Below, piece after piece: positions 33,006-45,300 of a stretch of DNA of 64,000 bases; the first letter of the stretch is position 1, and each line of letters starts with the position of its first letter. This DNA comes from Coix lacryma-jobi var. lacryma-jobi (lineage: Eukaryota; Streptophyta; Magnoliopsida; Poales; Poaceae): NCBI GenBank assembly GCA_009763385.1, contig VDCT01000325.1, positions 248,001 to 312,000 on the forward strand, in the 5' to 3' direction. The translations under genes and the position numbers were made by a program. The notes under the pieces are model-generated. The model saw nothing but the letters and a program-made list of their open reading frames with translations. It was not told the origin of the DNA and did not search any database.

Positions 33006-33494
33006 ATGGCGGCTTCCTCCGCCACCGCCACCATCATCAGCTGCCGCCTCGGGCCGCCCGCTCCACCCAAACAAGACGCTCGCAGGCCGTCGGCGTCGTC
33101 AGTGTCGTCGCACGCGCTGCGCCGGGCGTGCGTGGCAGCCGCGGCGGCGTGCGCCGTGATGGGGATGGCGGGCGGTGGCTGCGGCGACAGGGCCCTGGCC
33201 CTGGCGCTGGCGTGGGACGGGGACGGGCACGGGGCAGCCGCCGCCTCGAGGCCCGACGCCGTGGCCATGGGCGCCGCGCGCGCCAAGGCAAAGGCGCCGC
33301 CGCGGTGGAGCGACCGCAGGCAGTGCCCGCCGTGGCGCGCCAACTCGCTGGAGAACATCGTGCCGGAGAACCTGCCCCGACCGTCGGCGCACAGGAGGTT
33401 CGACAGCTTCTCGGTCTCCGCGGCGGAGGGAGCGGCGGCCACCGCGCCGGACTTGGTGGCGCTGCGCCCCCGCGCGGGCTGCTTCTCGCTCTGA
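33006..33494 (+). CDS. Small predicted plastid protein, possibly CHLOROPLAST VESICULATION-like, copy 2
   Basis: A single exon of 162 residues, paralogue of the gene at 31216-31775. It has an N-terminal Ser/Ala/Thr-rich segment, then an Ala-rich hydrophobic stretch (ACVAAAAACAVMGMAGG) aligned with copy 1. The conserved C-terminal block PRWSDRRQCPPWRANSLENI plus VPENLPRPSAHRRF follows, and the protein ends GCFSL where copy 1 ends DCFTL. Copy 1 has a 110-bp intron just before the hydrophobic stretch; copy 2 reads straight through. Function as for copy 1, tentative. Confidence 0.8.
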   Translation: MAASSATATIISCRLGPPAPPKQDARRPSASSVSSHALRRACVAAAAACAVMGMAGGGCGDRALALALAWDGDGHGAAAASRPDAVAMGAARAKAKAPPRWSDRRQCPPWRANSLENIVPENLPRPSAHRRFDSFSVSAAEGAAATAPDLVALRPRAGCFSL

Positions 33495-34480
33495 CCGTCT
33501 GACGAAGCCGGCAACTGTGGAAAACTGTGAGAATTGGGTGTTTTATTATTTTTATTAGATAAAAACTTGTATTTTGTATGCTATAGGTAGGTTATACTAG
33601 TAGAAATAAACTTTGCTCATCACAACTGAATAACTGAGCAAGTTTTCGTAGCATCCAACAAGCTAGCTTTGCCGGGTAAACTCATCCACCTGAATAACTG
33701 AGCAAGTTTTTTCCACCTGAATAGCTCATCACACCGTCGTCACACATCGCTCCTAACCCTTCGTTGCTCCGATTATCAGTCGTGACTTGTTAAATTGATA
33801 TTGTTTCCACTCAAATTTTGTACTCTTCCCCGCCGTATTGAAGCTCGTCACTTTCAAATCGTGCTTCTCCTCCACTCAAATTGATTTTTCCAAACCCTTC
33901 TAAACACCCAAATTGTCGCCCTTCTAATCGGCCCGCATCTTCGGCCGGCCCAACTGCCGCGAAAATCTGCCGTCGGCCCACCAGAAACGATCTCATCCCT
34001 CTCGACTTCCATTCCGATCTGAGTAACTGACGGAAGGACCCCACGGGCGCTGCATTTGCTGGCTGCAGACCGTGGACGGCGGCAGATCTAGTCAGTCTGT
34101 CCGCCGCCGACACGGACGTTCCTTCCTTCTTCCTTCACGAGCTGAGCGAAGTGGTGCAGTTTTGGCGGCTGCAGATTACTCGTGGACCCTCGGCGCCCTG
34201 CTGCTGACAAGTACCGCGACCCGCCGAGCAGGACCATTTCAATGCGCGCCCGCGACTCCAACTCCAACCGTCAACGTCCATCCAGCGCAGCGCCCGCCGC
34301 TCATCGATGCGCCGGCAAGAAAAGAATTCACGGCCACGGTCACGTAGCCAGAGCCTAGAGATCACACCACGCGAACACATATTGACCTGGCACTTCCATT
34401 CCCCAGCCACTGATGAGATGAGAGCTACGCTGCTTCGCTCGATCCCGTCCCAAACTCCCAGGCGGTGGTAGCATCTCATC
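33495..34480. other. Spacer upstream of the orphan gene
   Basis: Holds the 3' flank of copy 2 and a small direct repeat (CTGAATAACTGAGCAAGTTT near 33625 and 33690). No credible gene. Confidence 0.45.
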
Positions 34481-34487
34481 TATAAAA
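34481..34487 (+). promoter_or_regulatory. TATA box of the orphan gene
   Basis: TATAAAA, about 100 bp upstream of the ATG at 34585, in a good position for a start near 34512. Confidence 0.6.
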
Positions 34488-34584
34488 CCATCCATCCACC
34501 AGCACCCAGCAGCGTGCTGCACACCCACACACACCTTGCCGCGGCAGCACTCCATCCTCCCGTCGACCAGCCGTCGACGCCACC

Positions 34585-35091
34585 ATGGCCAGCCTCGTGT
34601 CGCAGCCGCGCCACAGCATCCAGACGTACTGGGCGCGGAGGAGCTACCAGCGCCTGGGCTCGCCGTCGCGGCGCCTCAGGGTGGCCCGCCTGGGAGCCGG
34701 CGGCGGTGGCAGGGCGCCGGGCTCCTTCTCCTCCCCCGCCACCGCCGCGTCGTCGTCGTGGAAGGCCAGCTGCAGGGTGGCGCGCCGCGCCGCGGCGCTG
34801 CTGGCGGCGCCGGCGCTCCTGCTCGCGAGGCTCCGGGACGCGTACGTTGACGCGATGGTGGCGCTGGGCGGGTCCGGTGGCGCCGGCGTGCGGCACTGCG
34901 CCGCGCTGGCCAGGCCGCGCAGAGGCGCCGAGGCCGGGCTGTGGGAGAAGCGGGTGCCGCGGGCGCGCCCGGGGAGCGGGAGCGGGGGCAAGAGCAAGCG
35001 CCGCGGCGGCGGCGACTTCGAGCGCCGGATGATGGCGCACATATACAGCATGGTTGTCACGCCGGAGCTGCCATATGCCTCAAAGGCATGA
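34585..35091 (+). CDS. Small basic protein of unknown function
   Basis: An intronless 168-residue frame with a TATA box in place and a GCCACCATGG start context. The protein is strongly basic. Features: IQTYWARRSYQRL near the start, an Ala/Leu-rich helix with RLRDAYVDAMVALGG (about residues 80-100), a Gly/Ser/Lys-rich linker, and a more ordered end (DFERRMMAHIYSMVVTPELP). I recognise no named domain. It may be grass-specific. The codon composition is GC3-rich like neighbouring genes. Confidence 0.65.
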   Translation: MASLVSQPRHSIQTYWARRSYQRLGSPSRRLRVARLGAGGGGRAPGSFSSPATAASSSWKASCRVARRAAALLAAPALLLARLRDAYVDAMVALGGSGGAGVRHCAALARPRRGAEAGLWEKRVPRARPGSGSGGKSKRRGGGDFERRMMAHIYSMVVTPELPYASKA

Positions 35092-37295
35092 TGGCATGCA
35101 TGGTGTGTGTGTCTCTCTCTCGAAGCCTTGATTTGCTCAGCTGGCATGCTCATCTTAAATTCTTATCAGCCATTGGTAGTGCTGCAAGGGCGCAACTGTA
35201 TATTACAATCACATACGGTGATGATACGAATAAGAACGATACCGTTAACGGCAGCTAGCGTGTCTGATCTGAAGACATGGATAATGGATTGGAAGACACA
35301 ATCCATATGAACCAAATTACTGAAAGCACTGAATTGTTCGATGCTGGCATCTCTCTGTAGTTTATGTTGCTTTTGCTTTTGCCTGTGTGCCAGTGTATAT
35401 AGGGGCGGAACCAGAAATTTCATTTTTCTAAATATTAGGGGGGCAACATTGTTAAATTTTATTTAAATTTTAAAAACTTTAATGAAAAATTCAAGTTCAT
35501 TTGTGAATGTGACGTCGTGGTGCTCTACCAAAGATGTCTCTTCAAGTGTTGTAAAAAAAAAAAAGATTTCTCTTCAAGTAGGACTGAGATTCTGAGAAAG
35601 ACAAAAAAAACGGTCAACAAAGACCTACGTTGGGCCTTCATTAGGTTCTCTGCTTGAGAAAGCAAAAATAAGCCCATGACTGATTTCAACTGGACCGTGC
35701 CAACTTTCTTTCTAGTCCGACTTAATATGCGTCGAATCGAAGAAGAGAAATGGCAAAAGTTTCTCAAAAAAAAAAAAAGATAAAAAACAAAATGGTCGAG
35801 TCCTTTCATCCCAGTCCACGGCTCCCCCAGTAGCCTGTACGCGCTCATTTCAGGTGCACAACACACAGCACAAAAGTCGAAGTGCCTCGGAATCATATCA
35901 TATCGAACGGGTTGCCACGCACGCACGGGATCGGATCATCGTACCGGACATCGATGGGATGAGCTGAGGCGCAGCAGTCCGGGGGGGCACATGCACATCA
36001 CCCCGTTAATTTCAGGTCCGGCCTGCACATCAGCACATACGTCCAGCGCGTCGCCGCGCATGCATGCCTTCATCCGCACGTACCAAACCAACCCAACCAA
36101 ACTCCAAACACACAACAAAGCGCATAACTAATCGGACCGCGACGGCCGAGCACAGATTCTGATTCCGATCCGCCTGGCTGGCTCGAGAACGAACGAACGA
36201 ACTGGGATTGCCACCGCCCACCGCTAAACGGAAAACCCCCCGCACCGCACCTGCGCACCTAAAAGCTCCGCGGATTCGTTTGGCCGTCGGCGTCCGAGCT
36301 CCGGTTCTCGTTCTCGTTCTCCGGCCCCGGCCGGCAGGCGCGCAGCCGCGGGCGATGCGCAGTGTCCGGACGACGACGTGCGCGCGTACTTACAACGCAA
36401 ATGCATGCATGCATGGTCGATCGCGCGCGGTGGGCCAAGTTAGTTAAAGCTGTGCCGAGGAAGCAACGCTACACGGCGGCCTACGGGCGGAGGAGTATGA
36501 CGGCTTGGTTTTGTTTTGGCCTTTTTTGCATGGGTGTGTTGCGTTCCTTCCTTTCTTGCCCGAGACGGCGCGGGTTAGCTCGCTCGGAGAGGGATAGACC
36601 CGTGAAAGCAAAGCAAACTAGAGTGTGGTGGTTCTGGTTCCCCATCAGAAAACGCACTGTAACCACGCTCGATCTAAAGTGCTACGAGCAGCACCGCTTG
36701 ATTTGTTAGGACTCCTATAAAAGTACTACGACTACGAACCATTGGACCCCGCTTGATTTGTTAGGACTCGTTATTAAGCCAGTGATTACAAACTAAGCAA
36801 CTCTTGATCGCCTTGTGCAACATACTCTCTCGTTGCGTGGGGTCGTGTATGTGTTGTAGTATGCTTGGATCCGATCCTCCTATAATTTGTTGAAGCTACA
36901 TACATTAGCTTTGTTTTATAGTCCGGAATGTGATTCAAATACCCAGATTATATATTATGGAATCCCACGATTTGGGTCTCCTCGCTAAATTCTATCGAAG
37001 TCCAACTTATGATTTATTTTTCCACGAACAGGATAGGATGAACCCGTATTTTTTTTACAAGCTTTCAGCTACTTCATAGCCAACCTCAGGTAATTTTGAT
37101 TAATTTTTAGCTTCGAGTAGTAACTGATCTTAGTTGATCCAAATTACCAAATAGAACCTATAATAACAGTTAGTGACAGATCTAGGATTAAAGCTCACGA
37201 AGGGCTGAAATTAAGTTTATCTTCAATATCCAGCTCCTCTTTTTTAAAGTAACCATGACAAAAAAAAAGTTGAAGAGGTTTTATGGGGCTCCATA
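35092..37295. other. Long spacer
   Basis: No gene supported. At 35401-35440 GGGGCGGAACCAGAAATTTC resembles a decayed DNA-transposon end. A 20-bp direct repeat (CGCTTGATTTGTTAGGACTC) occurs near 36693 and 36750. Frames at 36200-36450 are low-complexity. Confidence 0.45.
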
Positions 37296-37716
37296 CACTA
37301 CTACTAGGGAACAGACCTTTGGACGATCTACCAATTGAGCTATAGTCTTGGACAAAAATTGTGTCCGGGGCTAAAGACCTTTAGTCCAACCGGGACTAAA
37401 GGTGAATCTTTAGCCCCGGTTGGTATTACCAACCCGGACTAAAGGTCCCGGTTGGTAATACCAACCGAGGCTAAAGGGTGAACTTTTAGCCCCGGTACCG
37501 GGACTAAAGGTACTTTTAGTCTCGGTTGGTGTTACCAACCGGGGCTAAAAGTGCTTCCTGAGTGGATTCAAAAGGAAAACGTCCAGAACTACATCACATG
37601 GGTTGTGTAGCTTAGTTGGTAAGCGTGCCTGAGACGAGAGGTGTTGAGTTCGAATCTCATAAACACACATTTATTTTTTATCCTCGGAGTGCTAGCCCCG
37701 GTTTTCAGGAAAAAAA
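37296..37716 (+). mobile_element. CACTA MITE fragment, 5' end present
   Basis: Begins CACTACTACTAGGGAACAG and is packed with CTTTAGTCCCGGTTGGT/ACCAACCGGGGCTAAAG subterminal repeats in both orientations. It matches the complete element at 56862-57357 through the tRNA-like part, then ends after GCTAGCCCCGG where a different segment (37717 onward) begins. I see no 3' TAGTAGTG terminus. Confidence 0.8.
37601..37669 (+). ncRNA. tRNA-like sequence inside the CACTA MITE
   Basis: GGTTGTGTAGCTTAGTTGGT reads as an acceptor strand followed by a box A-like D arm: GCTT and AAGC pair around the 7-base loop AGTTGGT. Downstream, TGAG TTCGAAT CTCA forms a T arm with a perfect T loop (box B-like GAGTTCGAATCTC). 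The middle arm pairs poorly (TGCCT/AGGTG, 8-base loop), so no anticodon can be assigned. This is a tRNA-derived module, not a working tRNA. A diverged copy is at 57141-57207. Confidence 0.6.
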
Positions 37717-37880
37717 TTAGATGCAGCCTGGCTGCACGAACGCTCGCTTGGTGTAGACTCCACGCGGATGGAAGACATGTGTCCCAAAATTTCAGCTTCT
37801 GTTTGCCCAGCGCGTCGGCTCCGAGACAACGAGGCCGTGCGGCTCCGGCTCGACTGAAACCAATCCAGGCTCATCCCCAT
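37717..37880 (+). repeat. Segment shared, inverted, with 48681-48864
   Basis: From TTAGATGCAG onward the sequence matches the reverse complement of 48681-48864 (shared blocks GACATGTGTCCC, TTTGCCCAGCGCGTCGGCTC and GTGCGGCTCCGGCTC). In both places it adjoins CCCCGG...AAAAAAATTAGATGCAG, the CACTA subterminal sequence. It is probably an internal or captured part of one CACTA family. It has no identifiable protein. Confidence 0.7.
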
Positions 37881-38289
37881 CGCGTCGTCTCTGTGCTCTT
37901 TCATCTGCATGTAGTTCCCAAATCCCCTTGCGCCGCCACTACCTCTCCTGACCATCGCAGTCGCCGTCATTTGCCTCTGTCTACCTTGGTTCCAGGTCGT
38001 AGCCCCAACAAAACTCTGCGATAAGCCGACACCCCGGACGTCCAGCCACATGAGGCAGGTCAAGTTCTCCATGTGGTTGTCACAGATCCGCAGTCATATT
38101 GGGATGGACTATGGTGCTGATGAATGTTACCAGTAGGCTGATGATGTTCCGACTGTTGGTGTTTGATATGTAAATGCTTCGATTTTGATGTCCCTAAGTC
38201 ACATTTATTTTTGGCAATTTTTAATCAATGTGCCGGTGTTTGATGCAACAGCTTGAACTCTCCATTTTGTTTCTAGGGAGTCAGGAAGC
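37881..38289. other. Spacer between CACTA fragment and LINE
   Basis: No gene recognised. It may be a further part of the CACTA-associated segment. Confidence 0.35.
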
Positions 38290-38410
38290 TTTTTTTTAGA
38301 TAATGGATAAACAATATCCGGCCTCTACATCCAGGGATGTACACAGCCAATTATTACAAAGTTTTGGACAAGCAAAGAGACAGCCGTGGTCTTATAGATC
38401 GACCCGGGCA

Positions 38411-41400
38411 CTACATTAAACAATATAGATGTTTCCATCCTTTATTCGACATCTCAAGGGCAATTATTTCTAATTTTTTGCTCATCGTAGAGAGAATGTC
38501 CTGGGCTGTCTCGTCATGCTGCAGCTGGGCCCAAGAGCGCAGCCAATATGCTCCCCTGAAGATGACCTGCATAATAGAGTTAGTTTTCATTTTATTAAAA
38601 ATAACATCATTGCGGCATCTCCAGATCGCCCAACAAAAGGCAGCGACCCCAACCCATATCATACTTCTAATCTTTTTATCTTGATTAGTAAGTCAGTTGT
38701 CGAACATATGTCTGATAGATCTGGGTTGGTTCAGATTAGTAGCATAGAAGATAATCCTCCAAATCATTTTTGCAAGCGGGCAGTCAAGGAACAAATGCTG
38801 TATGGTCTCATTTATATTACAGCTAATGCACTTCAGACTCCCTGTCCAATTTTTATTTGCAAGGTTGTCTTTGGTTAATACGACACCCTTTTGAAGAAAC
38901 CAAAGGAAGATTTTGATTTTTAGGGGGATTTTTATATTCCATATTTTCTTATGTCGAAAAGGTGGTTGTGTATCGAGAGCGTGGAGATACATAGATCGAA
39001 CAGAAAATAACCCGGATTTGGTCAAGTTCCATTTAAAGAAATCTGAGCCTTCCACTAATTCGACATAAGAGATCTGTGCTACCAGGCTAAGCCACTCTAT
39101 CAGTTTGTTGTCCACCAGTGTCCTTCTAAAAGAGATATTTAGAGGGTTTGTGGACATGACTTTAGATACAGTCGCATGAGGATCTCTTACAATATTGTAA
39201 AGAGATGGATATTTAACTTTGAGCGGCTTATTCCCCACCCATGTATTCTCCCAGAACCTCGTGGTGGTTCCGTCTTTAATATTAAAGGAACCCTGAGCCA
39301 GTACTTCATCTTTAATACGCATGAGCCCTCTCCAGAAATGAGAGTCATTTGGTTTGGCTTCCACTTGAGTAAGGGTTTTGGATCTTAGGTATTTATTTCT
39401 TAACAAAGATTGCCATATGCCTTCAGTGTTTAGCAGATTAACCAGCCACTTAGCTAGGAGGCATTTATTTTGCAATTCTAAGTTTAAAATACCTAAGCCC
39501 CCTTGGTCTCTAGGGCGACAAAGGATGTCCCATCTGGCAAGTCTATATCTATGTTTATCTGAAGAACCTTGCCAGAAGAACCTAGATCTGAAATGGTCCA
39601 GGTTTTTTAGTACCCCTTTTGAGAAGGACATCATGAACATGGGTAGGCTGCTTAATACAGAATTAAGGAGGATTAGTCTTCCCCCATAGGACAAGTATTT
39701 CGCTTTCCAGCAAGAAAGTTTCTGTTGAAAGCGGTCTTCCACCTTTTTCCATTCAGAGTTCAAGAGTTGTCTATGGTGCATAGGAATCCCAAGATATCTA
39801 AAGGGGTATTCTCCTGTATTGCAACCAAAGAGTTCCGCATAGAAAGGTTCCATCTCTTTCGCTGCCCCGTAGCAAAAGATTTCACTCTTATGGAAATTGA
39901 TCTTAAGACCAGATAATTGCTCAAAAGCACAGAGAAGCAATTTCAGATTCTTTGCTTGCTCTGGATCATGATCAATAAAGATGATGGTGTCGTCTGCATA
40001 TTGTAATATAGACAAACCACCCTCTACAAGGTGGGGGATGACTCCTCTTATCTGACCATCGTCCTTTGCTCTATTGATAATAAGAGCTAGCATATCCGCA
40101 ACGATGTTAAATAAAATAGGTGACATAGGATCCCCTGTCTAAGACCCCTTTTGGTTTGGAAGTAGGGACCTATGTCATCGTTCACCTTAATTACTACACT
40201 TCCTCCAGTAACCATAGTCTCAACCCACCTACACCACTTGGGTGAGAAGCCTTTCATGCGAAGCGTTTGCTGCAGGAAAGACCATTTCACCTTGTCGTAT
40301 GCCTTTTCAAAATCAATTTTGAAAATGACACCGTCTCGCTTTTTGGTATGCAATTCATGAACGGTTTCGTGTAGGATAACGACACCTTCCATTATGTTCC
40401 TGCCTGGCATAAAGGCGGTTTGTGTAGGACTCACCACCGTTCTCGCTACATTATTCAGTCTGTTAGTGCCCACTTTAGTGAAAATCTTAAAGCTGACATT
40501 TAAGACACAGATTGGTCTGTATTGCTGAATTTTAATGGCATTGTCTGCTTTTGGTATTAAAGTGACAATCCCGAAATTTAGGCTAAAGAGGTTTAAGGTT
40601 TCTCTATGTAGCTCTGTAAAAAGGGAAAGGAGATCATCCTTTATCTCCTCTCAAAACACCTGATAGAATTCCACAGGGAATCCATCTGGGCCTGGAGCTT
40701 TATTATGCTCCATCTGGAATACCGCATCCCTCACTTCTGATACCGTGAAGGTATTAATGAGGATATCATTTTCCTCCGGGGATATCTGTGGAATGTCCAG
40801 ATTGTGATCTTCCACAAGGGAGATTTCAGATTCTTCGGGCTGGCCAAAGAGGTTTTTATAATAATTTGTGATGTGGCGCTTTAAATTACCATCGCCAATC
40901 ATAACCCCTTGATCATCCTCAAGCTGATAAATATGCTGCTTGCAATGTTTGCCATTAGCGACTAGGTGAAAGAACCGAGTGTTAGCGTCCCCCTCCAAGA
41001 GGGTTTTAACTTTGGCCCTCTCGTACCATTTTAATTCCTCTTCTCTGAGAAGACTTACTAATCGCTCTTTTCAGATATTGCTTAAGATTAATCTCTTGAT
41101 CAGATAAGTAATCAACCTCCGCTTTCTTATCAAGAATATCTAAACGCGCGAGAAGAGTCTTTTTTTCTTTTCTATAGGAACCAACCGTGTGCATAGCCCA
41201 GCCTCTTAGACAACCGTGTGCATAGCCCAGCCTCTTAGATGTTGTCTGAGCTTGCGAATCTTGACCTGCCAGCGTTCAAGCGGAGACAACCCGGGGCATG
41301 GAGAATGCCAGATATTTGCAACCATGTCATGGAACCCATCTCGTATTAACCAATCCCTCTCAAATTTAAAAGGACGGTTACGAGACTGGTGGGTTGAAGC

Positions 41401-42099
41401 TCCTGTGTTGAGCACAAGGGGAGTATGATCAGAGATATTCCGGTCTCTAGGTTCGACTATCGTCAGCGGATATTGAGTTTCCCATTCTGTGCTTACAAGC
41501 ACTCTATCCAGTTTTTCGAATGTCGGATTATCCCCGGGACCCGCCCAAGTGTATTGGCGGCCTGGCATCCCAATGTCCTTAAGATCTAGAGATTCGATGA
41601 CAACATTAAAAAGGTTAGGCCATTTAGGGTCAAAATTCCCCGAGCTCTTTTCTTCTGGGGACCTCATAATATTGAAGTCCCCGCCTATTATATATGGGAG
41701 AGTTTCTTTAGAGCAGGTGTTGGCCATCTCTACTAGGAAGGCCCCTTTAGCTTGGATTTGCGCGGGGCCATAGACCGAGTAGAGAATAAACTTGAAGTCA
41801 TTTGCTTTGCATCTGAGTGTGAATTTAACATAATAATCACCCTCATCAATGGCTCCAATGTCAAAAAAATTGAGGTCCACCCCTAGAAGTAAGCCCCCTG
41901 ATCTACCATGGGGAGCCATGGTGTGCCAAATAAAATCTTGTCCTCCACAGAGATTTTTGAGGACATGATTCGGGAAAGAATCTCGTCCAGTTTCAGAGAG
42001 AGCAATAAAGTTAATTTGCTCCTCCTTGACTAATTCAGCCAGGAACCTGTGTTTAGCCAAGTCTGCTAGACCTCTGCTATTCCAAAAGACCCCTTTCAT
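38411..42099 (-). pseudogene. LINE ORF2 (endonuclease and reverse transcriptase), broken
   Basis: 42099-41206 is an APE-like endonuclease (NSRGL at the start, then IALSETGRD, VYGPAQ, GGDFNIMRS, SDHTPLVL). The RT follows in pieces: a linker, NKAPGPDGFPVEFYQ near 40670, the DFEKAYDKVKW and GLRQG blocks (40473-40087), then YADDTIIFI in the frame 40126-38693. That frame continues through a zf-RVT-like C-terminus (CISCNINETIQHLFLDCPLA). A last piece, 38662-38411, carries the tail. Breaks: a 29-bp tandem duplication at 41182-41239, stops near 41006 and 40651, and frame changes near 40100 and 38690. Confidence 0.88.
41182..41239. repeat. 29-bp tandem duplication inside LINE ORF2
   Basis: The unit that begins CAACCGTGTGCATAGCCCAG occurs twice with no difference (41182-41210, 41211-41239). 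It is not a multiple of three, so it shifts the frame between the endonuclease and RT. Confidence 0.95.
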
Positions 42100-42396
42100 T
42101 TCAGAATAATTTTGGAAGGTGTTTTTGGCTTGTTGGGGAGTGTGCCTTTTTTAGTATGTTTGGCATTATTATATTTTTTCTTGCGACGGAAAGGGGAGAG
42201 ATCTATAATTTGATCACTCTCCGATTCCAGCAAGTTCTCATTTAGATTTCCACAAGTGTGGCTGAGAACTGCTTCCAAGTGGTCTTCCTCCTCAACATCG
42301 CTATCAAGATAAGTAGTATTACATTTTAGATAATTCTTCTTTTGATTAGCACAGAGGATCAACCTATCAACCTCTAAATTTTTTATGACCGCTACA

Positions 42397-45300
42397 TCAG
42401 AGAGAGGGACCTAGGTTGATGCCTACCCTACCAAGGTTTGAAATAATATGCAAATCCAGAAAGCTAGAAAAAGACATACCTGAGGATTCAAGGTTCTTTT
42501 TTGCCGCCAACCGTTCAGCTTTGCGTAGGGTATGTTCATCCGCCACCGCCGCGTTCCTCATGCTCCGACGCAGCGTGTGTTTGGTCACCTCAATAGCAGT
42601 AACAGCAGCAGCTGCCGAAGAGGGGGGCGCGGTCGGTGCCACAACCTGTGCCTCCTGCAGATTCGGCAGGCCAACAGGAGCGATGGGAGGGGCGCCCTCC
42701 AGGCAGGCTGCGCCTGAAGCCTCCTGGGCAGCAGCCTAGCCGAGCTCATGGGGGGCAGCAGGCAGCGGAGAGGCGCCCCCACCGCCACAGCAGACGGCGC
42801 TCCAAGGCCCGACGCGCCTAGCTCGGAATGAGGAGACGCCTGGATCGACTGGAAGATGGCCAGCGCGGGATAGGAGGCAGGCGAAGGTGGAGTAGAGCCC
42901 CCCAAACCGGCCTGGACCCCGTCGATGATGTCCTCCGCGAAGCACTGAAGATCACCTGTGTCGGCGAGACCGTCCTCGACCAAGATCTCGGCCCCCTGGG
43001 CGACAAAAGAGGCCGAAGGCGGGTTCACTAGAGCTTTGTATGCCTCCCGTTCTTCTTCCGTCAGAGGAGAATATTGCTTTCTTTCCGCCCCGACATCTGG
43101 TTCAATCATGACCTTGATACTGATCTCGTTTAACAATTGTTCACAGGCCAAGTCCAGACACTCTTGCACCATGGATGCTTGCTTCTGAGGAGGAATGTTG
43201 CGAGGCGGGGCCTGAGAATTACCGGAGGTAGAGCTGTTATTATTTTGAAGTGACGGATCAGGAGCCGCATCTTCCATCACCCGGTCCGGCCCATCAAGAT
43301 CATTATCATTGTCCTCCTCAGCCAACAAGTCATCATCCTCTAGGTTGAAAGCGTCATTCTGTAACGCTTCGTCGAGTGTAAAATAAAGACGGTAAATGCT
43401 GTTAACAACGCAAACATCCGCCTGCTTGGGAATTTGCTTCACATCAAAGACTGCCACTAGAATGCGAACCTGACCAGTCGCTCGAAGGTGGGCCATGTCC
43501 ACCTTTTGAGTGGCTCCAATAATGGATCCGACAACCCACAAAGGGAGAAAAGACCGGAGCACCCGAGGAACCTTAGTGACTGTCACCCAAACTTGCTCAA
43601 GAATTTTAATAGGCTGGACCTCGTCAATAAATTCATCAAAAATAATCGTGCCCTCTTTGTTTTTCGTGGTGATTGTTCGGATGGCAATCATACGCTCCAG
43701 CTCTTCTTTACTCGGAAAAGGGACTACAAAAGATTGAGCCCCAAGTTCTTGCACCTCCCAAACCCAACGAACAGGGATGATTCGCGCCAGCTCAGACCGC
43801 AGCAACTGGGCAGAGACCTCTCCTGAATCCACTGTGATGAGAGCTGCGACTGACGGCTGAGCAAAATTCACAATATGATTGTGTCTTGCGGCCTGGATCT
43901 GGAAGAAACCCATGCCATCCTCTGCGGCGCCGCAAAAAGCCACTGTCGGCTTCGGGCCCCGAAGCTACGGGCACTGGTTTGTGTAGTGCTCTTCGGTGCA
44001 AATGGTACACTCCAGCTTCACAGCACGCTCATGACGCTTGCGCTTCTGCTTGCCTTGATCGTCATCAGAAACGTTCCCGGAAGCCTCGGCCAAGATGCCA
44101 CCATGAGGGCGCTGGCCGGCCCCATCAGCCTGAGCACTGGGAGCGCCCACGCGGCCACCGGCCCCCTCAACAGTCTGGTCTTGCCCGACCGGGTGGCCAG
44201 GGACAGCAGCTCCGGCCGCCGGGATAGAGCCCTCGCGGTCCCGTCCTGCAGGAGGAGGGCCACCGCCAGCAGCAGGAGGAGGGCCGCCGCGACCAGCCGG
44301 ATGATGACCGCCGCGACCAGCCGGAGGAGGGCCTCCGCGACCAGCCGGATCAGCGCCTGGCGGCCCCCCAGGCCTGCCACGGCCACGTTCATGGCCGACC
44401 GTCTGCCCACGACCATGGGCAGCAGCAGGAGGGGGCGCACGTCCCCGACCACGGCGGCGATCCGCCATCGTTCCGCGGTTAGGGGCAGCTTGTCCACGGA
44501 GTCTCCCACCGTGGTTAGCACCGGCCATCAGCGCGTCGCGGTAGGAGAGCAGCGGCGCGGCACCGGCGGCGAAGAAGAGATGCGGGTTGATTAGGGTACG
44601 CCTAGGTCGAGCACCAGCCGAAGCCGAGGAGATGTGGCTCAGACTTGCTATCCGGTTCGGTTCGACCGTGGCTCGGATCAGCCTTGGTCCCAGCGCGACC
44701 GACTCGGGCTCCGCGATGACAGCCGGCTGATTTGAAATTCGAAATTCCGCAGAAGGGGGATCTCGGCCGCCGCAGCACTGATGGCCACCGCACTGCCGAA
44801 CGCCCCCGCCGGAGTTCCGAGCGCAGGTTTGCAGGGCCGGCAGGATGAAGTCGCCAACTGTCACAGCGGGCGTAATGCGACGCGGAGGTAGGGGACCTTT
44901 CCAGAGGCGCTTCCATGGCGCCTGAACTCGCCCGGGGGATGAACGTGGAGCCGCCACAGTCCTTGAAGTCGCCACTGCTTGGGTCGAAAGACCCGGACTT
45001 GGTGTCGAAGACGGGGCCTCCGCCGCTGGACATCGACGAGTAGGTTGGATGATGCGCCGCGAAAGGGCATCGCCAACCCCCAGCGCCTCACCCTCCGAAT
45101 CAGATTCAGACGCCCAGAATTTGCCCTTCCCTTCACAAAGATTCGAAGATGATCGAGGCACACAAGCTGGTTGAGAAAACTCCATTAACCGATGACTGTG
45201 TTCTTGATCGGAAGGACGAGCATCCCGTGCCGTAATCCTCCGCAACGCCTTCCGAGTTGATGGCGCCAACGAAACGGGCGGCATCAACCATCGCCGGCGC

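Noticed and set aside
37601..37669. Functional tRNA gene
   Set aside because: The anticodon arm has an 8-base loop and wobble-only outer pairs, so no anticodon can be read.
43875..44594. 239-residue plus-strand frame over LINE ORF1
   Set aside because: It is antisense to the Arg/Gly/Pro repeats of ORF1, which gives an artefactual Ser/Arg-rich product.
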